This document shows, in pieces, positions 1-12,689 of a stretch of 64,000 bases of DNA. Positions within the stretch are counted from its first letter, which is position 1. Every line of letters begins with the position of its first letter. The notes beneath the pieces are model-generated. The model had not been told where the DNA came from. It saw only the letters and a program-made list of their open reading frames with translations, and searched no databases. Both the position numbers and the translations under genes were made by a program. This DNA comes from Megaleporinus macrocephalus (taxonomy: Eukaryota; Chordata; Actinopteri; Characiformes; Anostomidae), in the NCBI GenBank assembly GCA_021613375.1, contig CM038705.1, positions 10,360,595 through 10,424,594 on the forward strand. The letters are read 5' to 3'.

Positions 1-56
1 AATAAAATATTTTGCACAGACAGAATGTTATGTTATATCGCCAACAATCTAAATTG

Positions 57-60
<4 letters not shown>

Positions 61-120
<60 letters not shown>
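61..120. repeat. (AT)n microsatellite
   Basis: An uninterrupted run of alternating T and A about 60 bases long, on the 3' side (minus-strand sense) of snx27 exon 3, in the next intron. No gene signal. The true length in the genome may differ because such runs assemble poorly. Confidence 0.95.
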
Positions 121-124
<4 letters not shown>

Positions 125-450
125 CAGTAGAAGAATTTGAAGCATACATTATAATCACTAAATCACTGCAGGTTAATCAAGAAGGCCAAATGTAATAAAG
201 CATTTTAAACTACAGTACTCAAGTTTAATCAAGAACCGTGACAAACTGTTAACTTGCTAATCCGCAGGTGAGAGTCTTATGGTCGGACGAGTTTCAGCAA
301 ATACTAACACCTGTATTAAATATTAAAATACAGCTTATCGAGTTTCCATGCTGAGTAACCAGATATATAACCATCAAAGCTGAGCTTCTTCCCCTTATTT
401 GCCTCTCCACAGTACACAAGAGTGTTATATAGTTAGTCATTAAACCGTCA

Positions 451-735
<285 letters not shown>

Positions 736-1140
736 CTACAACAAGCAGAGACATGCAGGACCTGAGGGAGCGCAGTCAGGATAAAAATACAGCAAATACA
801 GCACGCTTTGAAAGCTGCAATAAATGCTATGATCTGCATGATAATATCTGAACATAGCTGTCATTATTGTAAACTTGATTTCAACATGTACTGCATTTTT
901 TAAATATTTGAAGTATTTTAATATACCTGTTAATATACCTATTAAACAACAATATCAATAAACAGCTTACTGGTTTGTTTCTTTGTCGTTATGTAAATCA
1001 GGATAAGTGTCTCGAGAGTTGACCACCACCTTCTAAATATGAGGCATTCTTGATATTACTCTTATTAGAACTTTAGTCTGAAAATCAATACCACAAATAT
1101 ACTGTACTGCATATGGAAATATCGTATCTGTCCAAAGAAA

Positions 1141-1275
1141 GCCGTGGGCTGAGGGTTAGGGGTCCGGTCTTGTGAGGTTGTCGGTTCGACTCCATGGACC
1201 AACAGGACACGAGGTGCCCTTGACCAAGACATTTAACCCCCCAACTGCTCCCCGGGCGCTGTGGATAGGGCTGCC
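1141..1275 (+). mobile_element. tRNA-derived SINE, 5' part
   Basis: The head reads like a tRNA-related SINE: an A-box-like GGGCTGAGGGTTAGGGG stretch and a perfect Pol III B box GGTTCGACTCC at 1183-1193. The typical fish SINE body follows (GAGGTGCCCTTGACCAAG, then CAACTGCTCCCCGGGCGC and GGCTGCCCACCACTCC). Three relatives lie at about 19165, 29670 and 49430. It is an inactive copy whose tail has been converted into the tandem array that follows. Family assignment (HE1/V-SINE type) is from memory of the consensus and is tentative. Confidence 0.8.
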
Positions 1276-1537
1276 CACCACTCCTGGCAAGTGTGTTTAC
1301 TGCCCTCTAGTGTGTCTGTTCACTAGTGTGTGTATATATGGGTGTTTCACTGCCCCCTAGTGTGTCTGTTCACTAGTGTGTGTGTGTATATATGGGTGTT
1401 TCACTGCCCTCTAGTGTGTATCTTCACTAGTGTGTGTGTGTATATATGGGTGTTTCACTGCCCTCTAGTGTGTATGTTCACTAGTGTGTGTGTGTATATA
1501 TGGGTGTTTCACTGCCCCCTAGTGTGTATGTTCACTA

Positions 1538-1620
<83 letters not shown>

Positions 1621-1903
1621 TATATATATGGGTGTTTCACTGCCCCCTAGTGTGTATGTTTACTAGTGTATGTGTGTATATATATATATGGGTGTTTCAC
1701 TGCCCCCTAGTGTGTATGTTTACTAGTGTGTGTGTGTATATATATATATGGGTGTTTCACTGCCCTCTAGTGTGTATGTTTACTAGTGTGTGTGTGTGTA
1801 TATATATATATATGGGTGTTTCACTGCCCTCTAGTGTGTATGTTTACTAGTGTGTGTGTGTATATATATGGGTGTTTCACTGCCCCCTAGTGTGTCTGTT
1901 TAC

Positions 1904-1935
<32 letters not shown>

Positions 1936-2210
1936 GGGTGTTTCACTGCCCCCTAGTGTGTCTGTTTACTAGTGTGTGTGTGTATATATGGGTGTTTCAC
2001 TGCCCCCTAGTGTGTCTGTTTACTAGTGTGTGTGTGTATATATGGGTGTTTCACTGCCCCCTAGTGTGTATGTTCACTAGTGTGTGTATATGTGGGTGTT
2101 TCACTGCCCTCTAGTGTGTCTGTTCACTAGTGTGTGTATATATATATATATGGGTGTTTCACTGCCCTCTAGTGTAAATGTTCACTAGTGTGTGTATATT
2201 TACTAGTGTC
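1276..2210 (+). repeat. Minisatellite from SINE tail, ~45-60 bp unit
   Basis: About 18 tandem copies of a unit containing CACTGCCCYCTAGTGTGT, then (T/C)ACTAGTGTGTGTGTATA, then TATGGGTGTTTCACTGC. Length variation comes from the internal (TG)n(TA)n run; one copy has expanded to about 60 bases of TA (1548-1610). The unit is the 3' tail of the SINE immediately upstream, so the array was born in situ. Open frames through it on the plus strand (CPLVCxFTSVC repeats) are a by-product of unit length and are not genes. Confidence 0.93.
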
Positions 2211-3289
2211 TACATACAAGTAGACTGTGAAGAAACCAAAAACTCTTTTAATGAAAAGGCAATACATCTCACAGTTTTCTGTGCTTTGATACATTTGATA
2301 AATTTTTAGACCATGAGATCAATAATAAATTGTAATCCACTTTAAGCTCCACTCCAACATTAACAAGCAGCACAAGAGCGCAGTGCTATTGTAAGCATTG
2401 ACAAACCTGTTTATATAGTGGTGTGTTTTAATAGTAGGATTGCAATATGGTAATATATTGTGATATATTGAATCGTGACCGCTGTATCACGATACATATG
2501 GTATCGCCAGGTTCTTGCCAAAATCCCAGATATCCCAATATTAAGTTCCATTTCTTAATACAATTCTTTATAACAATGGTTTTCCAAAATACTCCTGAGC
2601 TAATGTGACTATATTTAACCCAGTTGCTTGACATTTCGCATGCCGTGCCGAAGGTCACACACATTCAGCAGTGGTTCCGGCCTCGCTCAACACAAACTCT
2701 GTTCACAATATTAAGCACAACAGTAGATAATGAAAGACTTAAGCTGGCCTCACTGGCTGCCAGGTACACCTTCTTGAACCATTTAAAATCATTTAAACCC
2801 TAAATTAAATCGAAAACAATACAAAGACTACATACGTAACAAAATATAGAAGCTGAGAAATGTTATTGTTTGAACATGGTCTTGGGGGCCCACTGCCCGG
2901 CACACTTTAGTGCTTTTCCTGCAACTTGAACTTAACAATGGGCTGTTAATGGGGTGATAAGTCATATCAGGTGTGGTGCAGCAAGGAAAACACTAAAAAA
3001 GTGCAAAGCGGGTGACAATTCCCATAATATAACCCCCCCAAGTTCTTTTCAACTCAAAAGAGCCCGAGGCCATTACTTAGGGCACTCTAAAGGCCAAGTC
3101 ATCATAAAACCCTTACATTTGCCCTTAACGTCTGGTTTTGCCTTTAATTAACACCTCAGGCGTCGCAGGAAGTTCCTTAACTGTAATTTCCCTCAGGATA
3201 ATTTGTGGGGATTTAATTGTCCAGCGTGAGAAGCTGGAGAAATAGCAGTTTTGGAGGAGTAGAATGCTTCTGAGCACTTTCCTCATGAT

Positions 3290-3425
3290 AAACAGTAGGG
3301 ATGCACCAATACCACCTTTTCCTTACAGACACCAATACCGATATCAGCTTTTCAGGTATCTGCCGATACAGACTACCGATACTGATACCATCTCTGACTT
3401 AAATGCTCGATATATGGCTATAAAT
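3290..3425. mobile_element. hAT-like nonautonomous element fragment
   Basis: Begins with AGTAGGGATGCACCAATACC followed by alternating GATAC/GATATC words. This is the look of the very common fish hAT-type termini (TAGGGATGCACCGATA). Only one end is recognisable; the other boundary and target duplication were not found. Confidence 0.5.
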
Positions 3426-3932
3426 CCTGATATTTACAGTGTTCCACTTTTTATATGTTGTATTTTTAATGACTTATTCTAAATAAGATATAATAACCTT
3501 GAAAGAACCCCATTTACTGGTTAAGTAACTGCACATTAAAAAGTTTCAGAGTAATAAACAGAATCCGGCAACAATAAAAATATTCACAGGGCAGAATTGA
3601 CCCCTGCTAAATGTTGAATGGATACTGTGTTTCCATGACTCCTAAAAAAATTATAGAATCTAGATAAACTAATATTTCTGTGCTAACATTGCTGTCAGAC
3701 GTGTCAGCCTACTGAGGTTTAACTACAGCAGCAGTCATATATCTTTAATACAACATATATCCCACTCTTTAAAACTCCTCTCCATCTATTACTATCTTAG
3801 CTAATATCTTTATCTAAATACTTTCATTTTCTTTGATTTTGTTATTTTTATTATAATTATTATTTCTCTCTCTTTTTTATCCTTTAATTGTAAAGCATCC
3901 ATGTGTATGTAAAAGGCGCTATAGAGGTGTAA
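3426..3932. other. No gene seen
   Basis: AT-rich intronic sequence inside snx27 intron 2. No exon, RNA gene or clear transposon end recognised. Confidence 0.6.
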
Positions 3933-5762
3933 CTTACACCACCATACTAATCACTACACCACCTTACTAACCACTACACCACCGTACTAACACTACACCA
4001 CCATACTAATCACTACACCACCGTACTAACCACTACACCACCGTACTAACCACTACACCACCGTACTAACCAATACACCACCATACTAACCACTACACCA
4101 CCGTACTAACCACTACACCACCGTACTAACTACTACACCACCGTACTAACCACTACACCACCGTACTAACCACTACACCATCATACTAACCACTACACCA
4201 CCATACTAACCACTACACCACCGTACTAACCACTACACCACCGTACTAACCACTACACCACCATACTAACCACTACACCACCGTACTAACCACTACACCA
4301 CCGTACTAACCACTACACCACCATACTAACTAATACACCACCGTACAAACCACTACACCACCGTACAAACCACTACACCACCATACTAACCACTACACCA
4401 CCATACTAACCACTACACCACCGTACTAACCACTACACCACCATACTAACCACTACACCACCATACTAACCACTACACCACCGTATTAACCACTACACCA
4501 CCGTACTAACCACTACACCACCGTACTAACCACTACACCACCGTACTAACCACTACACCACCATACTAACCTCTACACCACCATACTAACCACTACACCA
4601 CCGTACTAACCACTACACCACCATACTAACCACTACACCACCATACTAACCACTACACCACCGTACTAACCACTACACCACCGTACTAACCACTACACCA
4701 CCGTACTAACACTACACCACCATACTAACCACTACACCACCGTACTAACCACTACACCACCGTACTAACCACTACACCACCGTACTAACCACTACACCAC
4801 CGTACTAACTAATACACCACCGTACTAACCACTACACCACCGTACTAACCACTACACCACCGTACTAACCACTACACCACCGTACTAACACTACACCACC
4901 GTACTAACCACTACACCACCATACTAACCACTACACCACCGTACTAACCACTACACCACCATACTAACCACTACACCACCATACTAACCACTACACCACC
5001 ATACTAACACTACACCACCGTACTAACCACTACACCACCGTATTAACCACTACACCACCGTACTAACCACTACACCACCATACTAACCACTACACCACCA
5101 TACTAACCACTACACCACCGTACTAACTACTACACCACCATACTAACCACTACACCAGCGTACTAACTACTACACCACCATACTAACCACTACACCACCG
5201 TACTAACCACTACACCACCATACTAACCACTACACCACCATACTAACCACTACACCACCATACTAACCACTACACCACCATACTAACCACTACACCACCA
5301 TACTAACCACTACACCACCGTACTAACCACTACACCACCATACTAACCACTACACCACCATACTAACCACTACACCACCGTACTAACTACTACACCACCA
5401 TACTAACCACTACACCAGCGTACTAACTACTACACCACCATACTAACCACTACACCACCGTACTAACCACTACACCACCATACTAACCACTACACCACCA
5501 TACTAACCACTACACCACCATACTAACCACTACACCACCATACTAACCACTACACCACAGTACTAACCACTACACCACCATACTAACCACTACACCACCA
5601 TACTAACCACTACACCACCATACTAACCTCTATACCACCATACTAACCACTACACCACCGTACTAACTACTACACCACCGTACTAACCACTACATCACCA
5701 TACTAACAACTATACCACCGTACTAACCACTACACCACCGTACTAACTACTACACCACCATG
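3933..5762. repeat. 20-bp minisatellite, ~90 copies
   Basis: Nearly perfect head-to-tail array of CTAACCACTACACCACCRTA. Most variation is a G/A choice at one CpG-adjacent site (CCGTA or CCATA), plus rare one-base-deleted 19-mers (CTAACACTACACCACC). The monomer equals the terminal bases of the dispersed fish repeat seen at 40165-40195, where a short version of the same array exists. The right flank ACCACCATGCTGCC also resembles that repeat's end. Within snx27 intron 2. Confidence 0.97.
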
Positions 5763-6245
5763 CTGCCTTATTGTTATTATTATTATTATTATTAAATGGG
5801 ATCTTTTATTTAAACCTGTGGGAAGCTTTACGCCTCTTTGCTCCACCGGTATACAGACTGATAAACACTAGTTGAACTTGGATGAAGCAAAACAGATGCA
5901 GCAAGCGTAGGCCAGAGCGGAGCCAGTTAACCCTTAAAAATCCATGCGTGAACCCATTTATTCATGGTAAGCGTGTTAAAATGTTTATGGCGCATTGCCG
6001 TTTTTGTCCTATAGTGGGAGACATTCTAGGCAAACCTAGGCAAACAGAACGTAGTCAGTGGATATGATGGAACTGTACTACAGTAAAACCTCAGTCACTG
6101 AGTTATAGTTTCTCTGAGCCAAGAGATTTTTATGCCACAGCCGTACCTACTTAGCGAGAAATCTATAGGTGTTTTATGGAACTGGTCACAGGGTTGATAG
6201 AAATGAGAATACTAGAAAGGGTTAATGCAAAATGCCTGAGCTTAC

Positions 6246-6477
6246 CACAAACTTCTCGCCATTCTGCTCCACGTGTTTGTAGGTGGGCACGGAGATGGGC
6301 ACGGCCTGTTTGTCGCTGTAGTCGTAGCAAGACTGGGCGGAGCCGTCGTCTCCGGGATCCAGACTGTCCGTCTCCGGCTGGGGCACCGACAGGACGGCCA
6401 GCACCAGTTCCCTTTCCCCAGCTCGGATCAGATCTACCACTTGCTTATGAGTGGCTCCCTCCACGTTGACCCCATTC
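6246..6477 (-). CDS. snx27: snx27 coding exon 2 (PDZ C-term, start of PX)
   Basis: Exon of 232 bases, acceptor AG at 6479-6478, donor GTAAG at 6245-6241; completes the split Val codon from exon 1 and ends in phase 0. Reads [20 protein letters not shown]: last strand and alpha-B helix of the PDZ domain, including the His (about residue 144) that in class I PDZ domains reads the Ser/Thr of cargo C-termini. Then comes an acidic linker (SLDPGDDG) and the first strands of PX ([20 protein letters not shown]). Closely similar to mammalian SNX27, with changes concentrated in the linker. Confidence 0.97.
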
Positions 6478-6875
6478 CTGCGGAGAACGAGGAACAGAGA
6501 GTAAAAGAGTCACGGTTAAAAAGCAGGTCTTCCCAGTAACCCAACAAACCTGACTCAGAATATGTACCTCTGTTCCCAAAGACAACTGGGGATACAGGTT
6601 CGGGCAAATTCTTCTAACAAGAAGCCTACTTCTTAATTAAAAACCAGTTCTGCCCAGGTCCTGAAACCAAAACAGGACAGTAACACAGGCCCATTCCAAA
6701 ATCATAAACTGTTACAGCTTAACAGCTCATAATCTTATGTTCTAGATATCTACTGCTTCAGGGTGTGATAGGGACTGTTCATAGCCCTTTCACGAACCGA
6801 ACTGTCAGTGCTACATGGTAGATGTTCATCTTTACACAAGGCTGAAATTGGCTCCCCGTTCGCCAGTTTCTGAAT

Positions 6876-6916
6876 CAAACGTTTTAGTTCCACCTTAAAT
6901 GCTGCAGCTTGTACAG
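6876..6916. mobile_element. MITE end fragment (CACCTTAAATGCTGCAGC family)
   Basis: Contains TTCCACCTTAAATGCTGCAG followed by CTTGTACAG, a terminus that recurs at 18826, 20746, 34878 and 43026. It directly abuts the first unit of the 25-bp array. Confidence 0.6.
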
Positions 6917-9900
6917 ATCACTACCAGACAAACGTTTTAAATACACTACCAGACAAACGTTTTAAATACACTACCAGACAAACGTTTTAGATACACTACC
7001 AGACAAACGTTTTAGATACACTACCAGACAAACGTTTTAAATACACTACCAGACAAACGTTTTAGATACACTACCAGACAAACGTTTTAGATACACTACC
7101 AGACAAACGTTTTAGACGCACTACCAGCCAAACGTTTTAGATGCACTACCAGACAAACGTTTTAGTACACTACCAGCCAAACGTTTTAGATACACTACCA
7201 GACAAACGTTTTAGATACACTACCAGACAAACGTTTTAGATACACTACCAGCCAAACGTTTTAGACACACTACCAAACGTTTTAGATACACTACCAGACA
7301 AACGTTTTAGATACACTACCAAACGTTTTAGATACACTACCAGACAAACGTTTTAGACACACTACCAGACAAACGTTTTAGATACACTACCAGCCAAACG
7401 TTTTAGATACACTACCAGCCAAACGTTTTAGTACACTACCAGCCAAACATTTTAGATACACTACCAGCCAAACGTTTTAGATACACTACCAGACAAACGT
7501 TTTAGATACACTACCAGTCAAACGTTTTAGATACACTACCAGACAAACGTTTTAGATACACTACCAGACAAACGTTTTAGATACACTACCAGACAAACGT
7601 TTTAGATACACTACCAGTCAAACGTTTTAGATGCACTACCAGACAAACGTTTTAGATACACTACCAGACAAACGTTTTAGATACACTACCAGACAAACGT
7701 TTTAGATGCACTACCAGACAAACGTTTTAGATTCACTACCAGTCAAACGTTTTAGATCACTACCAGACAAACGTTTTAGATGCACTACCAGACAAACGTT
7801 TTAGACACACTACCAGTCAAACGTTTTAGACACACTACCAGACAAACGTTTTAGACACACTACCAGACAAACGTTTTAGACACACTACCAGTCAAACGTT
7901 TTAGACACACTACCAGACAAACGTTTTAGACACACTACCAGACAAACGTTTTAGATCACTACCAGACAAACGTTTTAGATACACTACCAGACAAACGTTT
8001 TAGATACACTACCAGACAAACGTTTTAGATACACTACCAGCCAAACGTTTTAGTACACTACCAGCCAAACGTTTTAGATACACTACCAGTCAAACGTTTT
8101 AGATACACTACCAGTCAAACGTTTTAGTACACTACCAGTCAAACGTTTTAGATACACTACCAGACAAACTTTTTAGATACACTACCAGCCAAACGTTTTA
8201 GATACACTACCAGACAAACTTTTTAGATACACTACCAGCCAAACGTTTTAGATACACTACCAGCCAAACGTTTTAGATACACTACCAGTCAAACGTTTTA
8301 GATACACTACCAGCCAAACGTTTTAGATACACTACCAGCCAAACGTTTTAGATACACTACCAGACAAACGTTTTAGATGCACTACCAGACAAACGTTTTA
8401 GATGCACTACCAGCCAAACGTTTTAGATGCACTACCAGCCAAACGTTTTAGATACACTACCAGACAAACGTTTTGGATGCACTACCAGACAAACGTTTTA
8501 GTACACTACCAGCCAAACGTTTTAGATGCACTACCAGTCAAACGTTTTAATACACTACCAGTCAAACGTTTTAGATACACTACCAGACAAACGTTTTAGA
8601 TGCACTACCAGGCAAACGTTTTAGATACACTACCAGACAAACGTTTTAGATACACTACCAGTCAAACGTTTTAGACACACTACCAGACAAACGTTTTAGA
8701 TGCACTACCAGCCAAACGTTTTAGATACACTACCAGACAAACGTTTTGGATGCACTACCAGACAAACGTTTTAGATACACTACCAGCCAAACGTTTTAGA
8801 TACACTACCAGCCAAACCTTTTAGATACACTACCAGTCAAACGTTTTAGATACACTACCAGACAAACGTTTTAGATGCACTACCAGGCAAACGTTTTAGA
8901 TACACTACCAGACAAACGTTTTAGATACACTACCAGTCAAACGTTTTAGACACACTACCAGACAAACGTTTTAGATACACTACCAGGCAAACGTTTTAGA
9001 TACACTACCAGACAAACGTTTTAGATACACTACCAGTCAAACGTTTTAGACACACTACCAGACAAACGTTTTAGATACACTACCAGGCAAACGTTTTAGA
9101 TACACTACCAGACAAACGTTTTAGATACACTACCAGTCAAACGTTTTAGACACACTACCAGACAAACGTTTTAGATCACTACCAGACAAACGTTTTAGAT
9201 ACACTACCAGCCAAACGTTTTAGATACACTACCAGACAAAGGTTTTAGATACACTACCAGCCAAACGTTTTAGATACACTACCAGCCAAACGTTTTAGAT
9301 ACACTACCAGTCAAACGTTTTAGTACACTACCAGTCAAACGTTTTAGATACACTACCAGTCAAACGTTTTAGTACACTACCAGCTAAACGTTTTAGTACA
9401 CTACCAGCCAAACGTTTTAGATACACTACCAGCTAAACGTTTTAGTACACTACCAGCCAAACGTTTTAATACACTACCAGCCAAACGTTTTAGTACACTA
9501 CCAGCTAAACGTTTTAGTACACTACCAGCCAAACGTTTTAGATACACTACCAGCTAAACGTTTTAGATACACTACCAGCTAAACATTTTAGTACACTACC
9601 AGACAAACGTTTTAGATACACTACCAGCTAAACGTTTTAGTACACTACCAGCCAAACGTTTTAGTACACTACCAGCTAAACGTTTTAGTACACTACCAGC
9701 TAAACGTTTTAGTACACTACCAGACAAACGTTTTAGATACACTACCAGCTAAACGTTTTAGTACACTACCAGACAAACGTTTTAGTACACTACCAGACAA
9801 ACGTTTTAGATACACTACCAGCTAAACGTTTTAGTACACTACCAGCTAAACGTTTTAGATACACTACCAGCCAAACGTTTTAGTGCACTACCAGTCAAAC

Positions 9901-10503
9901 GTTTTAATACACTACCAGCCAAACGTTTTAGTACACTACCAGCTAAACGTTTTAGTACACTACCAGCTAAACGTTTTAGTACACTACCAGCTAAACGTTT
10001 TAGTACACTACCAGACAAACGTTTTAGATACACTACCAGCTAAACGTTTTAGTACACTACCAGCTAAACGTTTTAGTACACTACCAGCTAAACGTTTTAG
10101 TACACTACCAGACAAACGTTTTAGATACACTACCAACCAAACGTTTTAGTACACTACCAGTCAAACGTTTTAGATACACTACCAGTCAAACGTTTTAGAT
10201 ACACTACCAGCTAAACGTTTTAGTACACTACCAGACAAACGTTTTAGATACACTACCAACCAAACGTTTTAGATACACTACCAGACAAACGTTTTAGATA
10301 CACTACCAGTCAAACGTTTTAGTACACTACCAGACAAACGTTTTAGATACACTACCAGTCAAACGTTTTAGTACACTACCAGACAACCGTTTTAGATACA
10401 CTACCAGACAAACGTTTTAGATACACTACCAGACAAACGTTTTAGATACACTACCAGACAAACGTTTTAGATACACTACCAGACAAACGTTTTAGGTCAC
10501 TAC
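6917..10503. repeat. 25-bp minisatellite, ~145 copies, Tc1-TIR-like
   Basis: About 3.6 kb of head-to-tail TACACTACCAGNCAAACGTTTTAGA-type units of 22-25 bases (usually 25 or, without the GA, 24 or less). The variable site is GAC/GCC/GTC/GCT. Variants are zoned: GATACAC...GACAAACG dominates the left, TACAC...GCTAAACG the region 9370-10230. The monomer closely matches the inverted repeat of the Tc1-type element at 54220-54720 (CACTACCGCTCAAAAGTTT). Open frames inside are artefacts. Confidence 0.96.
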
Positions 10504-11365
10504 AGTGCCTTTTCGCATTGTTCTTCAAAGCACAGACAATGTAAATGGATACTTAATGGTCCATCAGTGGTTTTAAGGTTTAACTGTCCACCTGAAACCA
10601 GTTTCTCTCAGGGGCAAGGTCCATACTTGTAGTTTTTATAAGATCATTTTAAAAGCAGAACAATAAAATAAAAAGGCTAGAGATAAGACAGGGAATATAG
10701 AGCCAGTAACACTATTAAAATATAATCTAAAAGGAATATGTTACCCAAACTAAAGGTACTGAGATGTACCCTTTAAGGAACCAGTACTAAGAGGGCACTG
10801 GAAGTGACATACGTGTACCTTCTGGTGGAGATTGGTAATGCAGCTCTTGTAATCTGAAAACTTGTACTGTTGATATAAAAACTACTAATCCTTCAGCCTG
10901 ACTTCTGAGTGAAGAGATGCCAGCTAACATGCACACATCAGCAGCAAGACCATCAGAGCAGAGTCCTCAGGAGTTACTCAACAGCAATCAGCAGCCCGCA
11001 TACGTACACACAGTGTCAGGAAAGCTGAGTCAATGAGATGCCCTCTCTCTTCCTCACTCAGCATTTATTATAGACCAGTTAATGTTTTACACCGAGACAC
11101 TGTTATGCAATACAGTAACACAGACAGAGAATCACGTGAATTACAGTCTGTTTCCTTCACAATGTCCTAAACTGTGTCACATACACACTCTCACACATCC
11201 AGGCCCACCTGAAAGACTGCATTTACTCAGCGCCAACACTGGGGCCACTTTTTCCCTCCCCAAATAAAAGCAAGTTTAATTTCACTGCAACCCGAAGCCA
11301 GTTTCAGTCCATATTCTGAGAACATGTCATACCTGGGAAGCTACAAGTATGGAGGTACTGCCTAT

Positions 11366-11596
11366 TAGGCGTGTGTTTAAAAATCGATCTTCATTTGAAT
11401 AATCCGATATTGATTCGTATAAACCCGAGATAGACCTTTAAACTTTGCATTCCAGCCCCCCCTTCCTCCCAAACCCTCAAACAAAACATATTATTGTAAC
11501 TGAAATATCCCTAAATGAATCCATATTGAATTGAATTGGAACCTTGTGAATCGGGATCGAATCGATCCGGGAAATCACTGGCGATACCCAGCCCTA
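11366..11596 (-). mobile_element. Nonautonomous DNA transposon fragment (GGCTGGGTATCG end)
   Basis: The minus-strand end reads CTAGGGCTGGGTATCGCCAG followed by GATTTCCCGGATCGATTCG, a terminus I recognise as a common fish DNA transposon/MITE type. The body is rich in CGAT and GAAT words. The other end is unclear. Confidence 0.5.
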
Positions 11597-11639
11597 GTTT
11601 ACGCTACAGCTGTGATGGTGGGCTTTTAGTTTTTAGTGT

Positions 11640-12088
11640 TTATAGTTAGCGCTGCTGTTTGCTGATACTCACTGTATTCAGCCGCGGTGTGTACTCTTAT
11701 CAGATTTGTAGTATTAAATTAAAGTATGTCTTTGATTTTACTCATTTTAAAATTCTAAATTCTAATTCTAAAAGTCTAATTCTAAGAGTCTGTATCACTA
11801 ACGGCAACAAATTGCCAGACGGACGACATGTTTTCTATCAGCACATGCCGTAAACGCAAACTATTCTAAAATGAAAGGGTATGTGTTTCCACCTGGCGGT
11901 TCAGATAGGAATTGCAAGTTTCAATGAAACGCTAGCTGGAAATACAGAAATTAAGATCATTTGTTTAACGCCATCGATCAGCTCTCGGGATCGGCTAAAC
12001 TGGAAAAATATTGGCCAATCACCGATCACATATTTTGATTAAAAACGTCTTAATACCAATACATAGCCGACCGATCTTTCCATCTCTA
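11640..12088 (-). mobile_element. hAT remnant, minus orientation
   Basis: Shares segments in reverse orientation with the hAT remnant at 19473-20101, for example GCTGATACTCACTGTATT against AATACAGTGAGTATCAGC, and ends with CGATCTTTCCATCTCTA, the family terminus. Internally deleted; no open frame. Confidence 0.65.
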
Positions 12089-12689
12089 ATTAAAACCACT
12101 GTATTATACATACATACTGCCGCTGAACTTCTGACTTCCCAGCGAAATCAAGCCCAAAAATAAAATAATCCTCCTCTGCAGTAAAATAAAGCTTTGCTTA
12201 AGTTTTATAAACACGTTGTCTAGCTGGAATGAATGTATAACTGCTATTTGACTGTTAACCCTGAAGAGTGGCATGCAGACTGCTGGTCACATAGTACTGC
12301 AGACAAAACGGTTCAAGGTGAACATCAATAGACAAACAGATTTTATATCCACTCCTGCTGGTTTCCCAATACGTTTAATCTGTAAAGCGAAACTGTCAAC
12401 CACAAAAACGTTGACGTTTTACACAAAAGTGTTAGATTTTGTTCCAGGAGCTGCCGGCAATGCGAAAAATAGCTGCTATAGCTAACGTTAAAGCAGAGCT
12501 GAGTAAGTCTGAGTTTTAGTTTATGTTGTAGTGTTAACTGATACTAAAAAAACAAACAAAAAAAAAAAACTCAGCTTCTGTACAAACTGCACAGATTATC
12601 AGAGACTGTCTCTGCCTCAGCCTCGCCTCACACAGGGAAGAAAAATGCTAACAGAGCACTAAATTACGTCCGGCTCGATAGGCCATCAG

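Larger units (their letters stand above)
736..6245 (-). other. snx27: snx27 intron 2
   Basis: Intron of 5510 bases between coding exons 2 and 3, GTAAG donor at 6245-6241 and AG acceptor at 737-736. It contains a SINE with an expanded tail (1141-2210) and a 1.8 kb 20-bp minisatellite (3933-5762). In 780-1140, 2211-3290 and 5795-6245 I see no gene; 2410-2540 is an AT-rich stretch with several ATATTGTGATA-like motifs that may be an old transposon end, and 5770-5794 is an (ATT)n run. Confidence 0.9.

Noticed and set aside
1141..1210. Possible tRNA gene from the Pol III B box
   Set aside because: No cloverleaf with acceptor stem; the context is a SINE with typical fish SINE body.
1330..2114. Cysteine-rich plus-strand frames (WVFHCPLVC repeats)
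   Set aside because: Translation of the SINE-tail array; no start context, splice sites or conservation.
6917..10503. Regular 25-bp repeats considered as a CRISPR array
   Set aside because: Units are directly head-to-tail with no unique spacers, in a vertebrate intron; it is a minisatellite.
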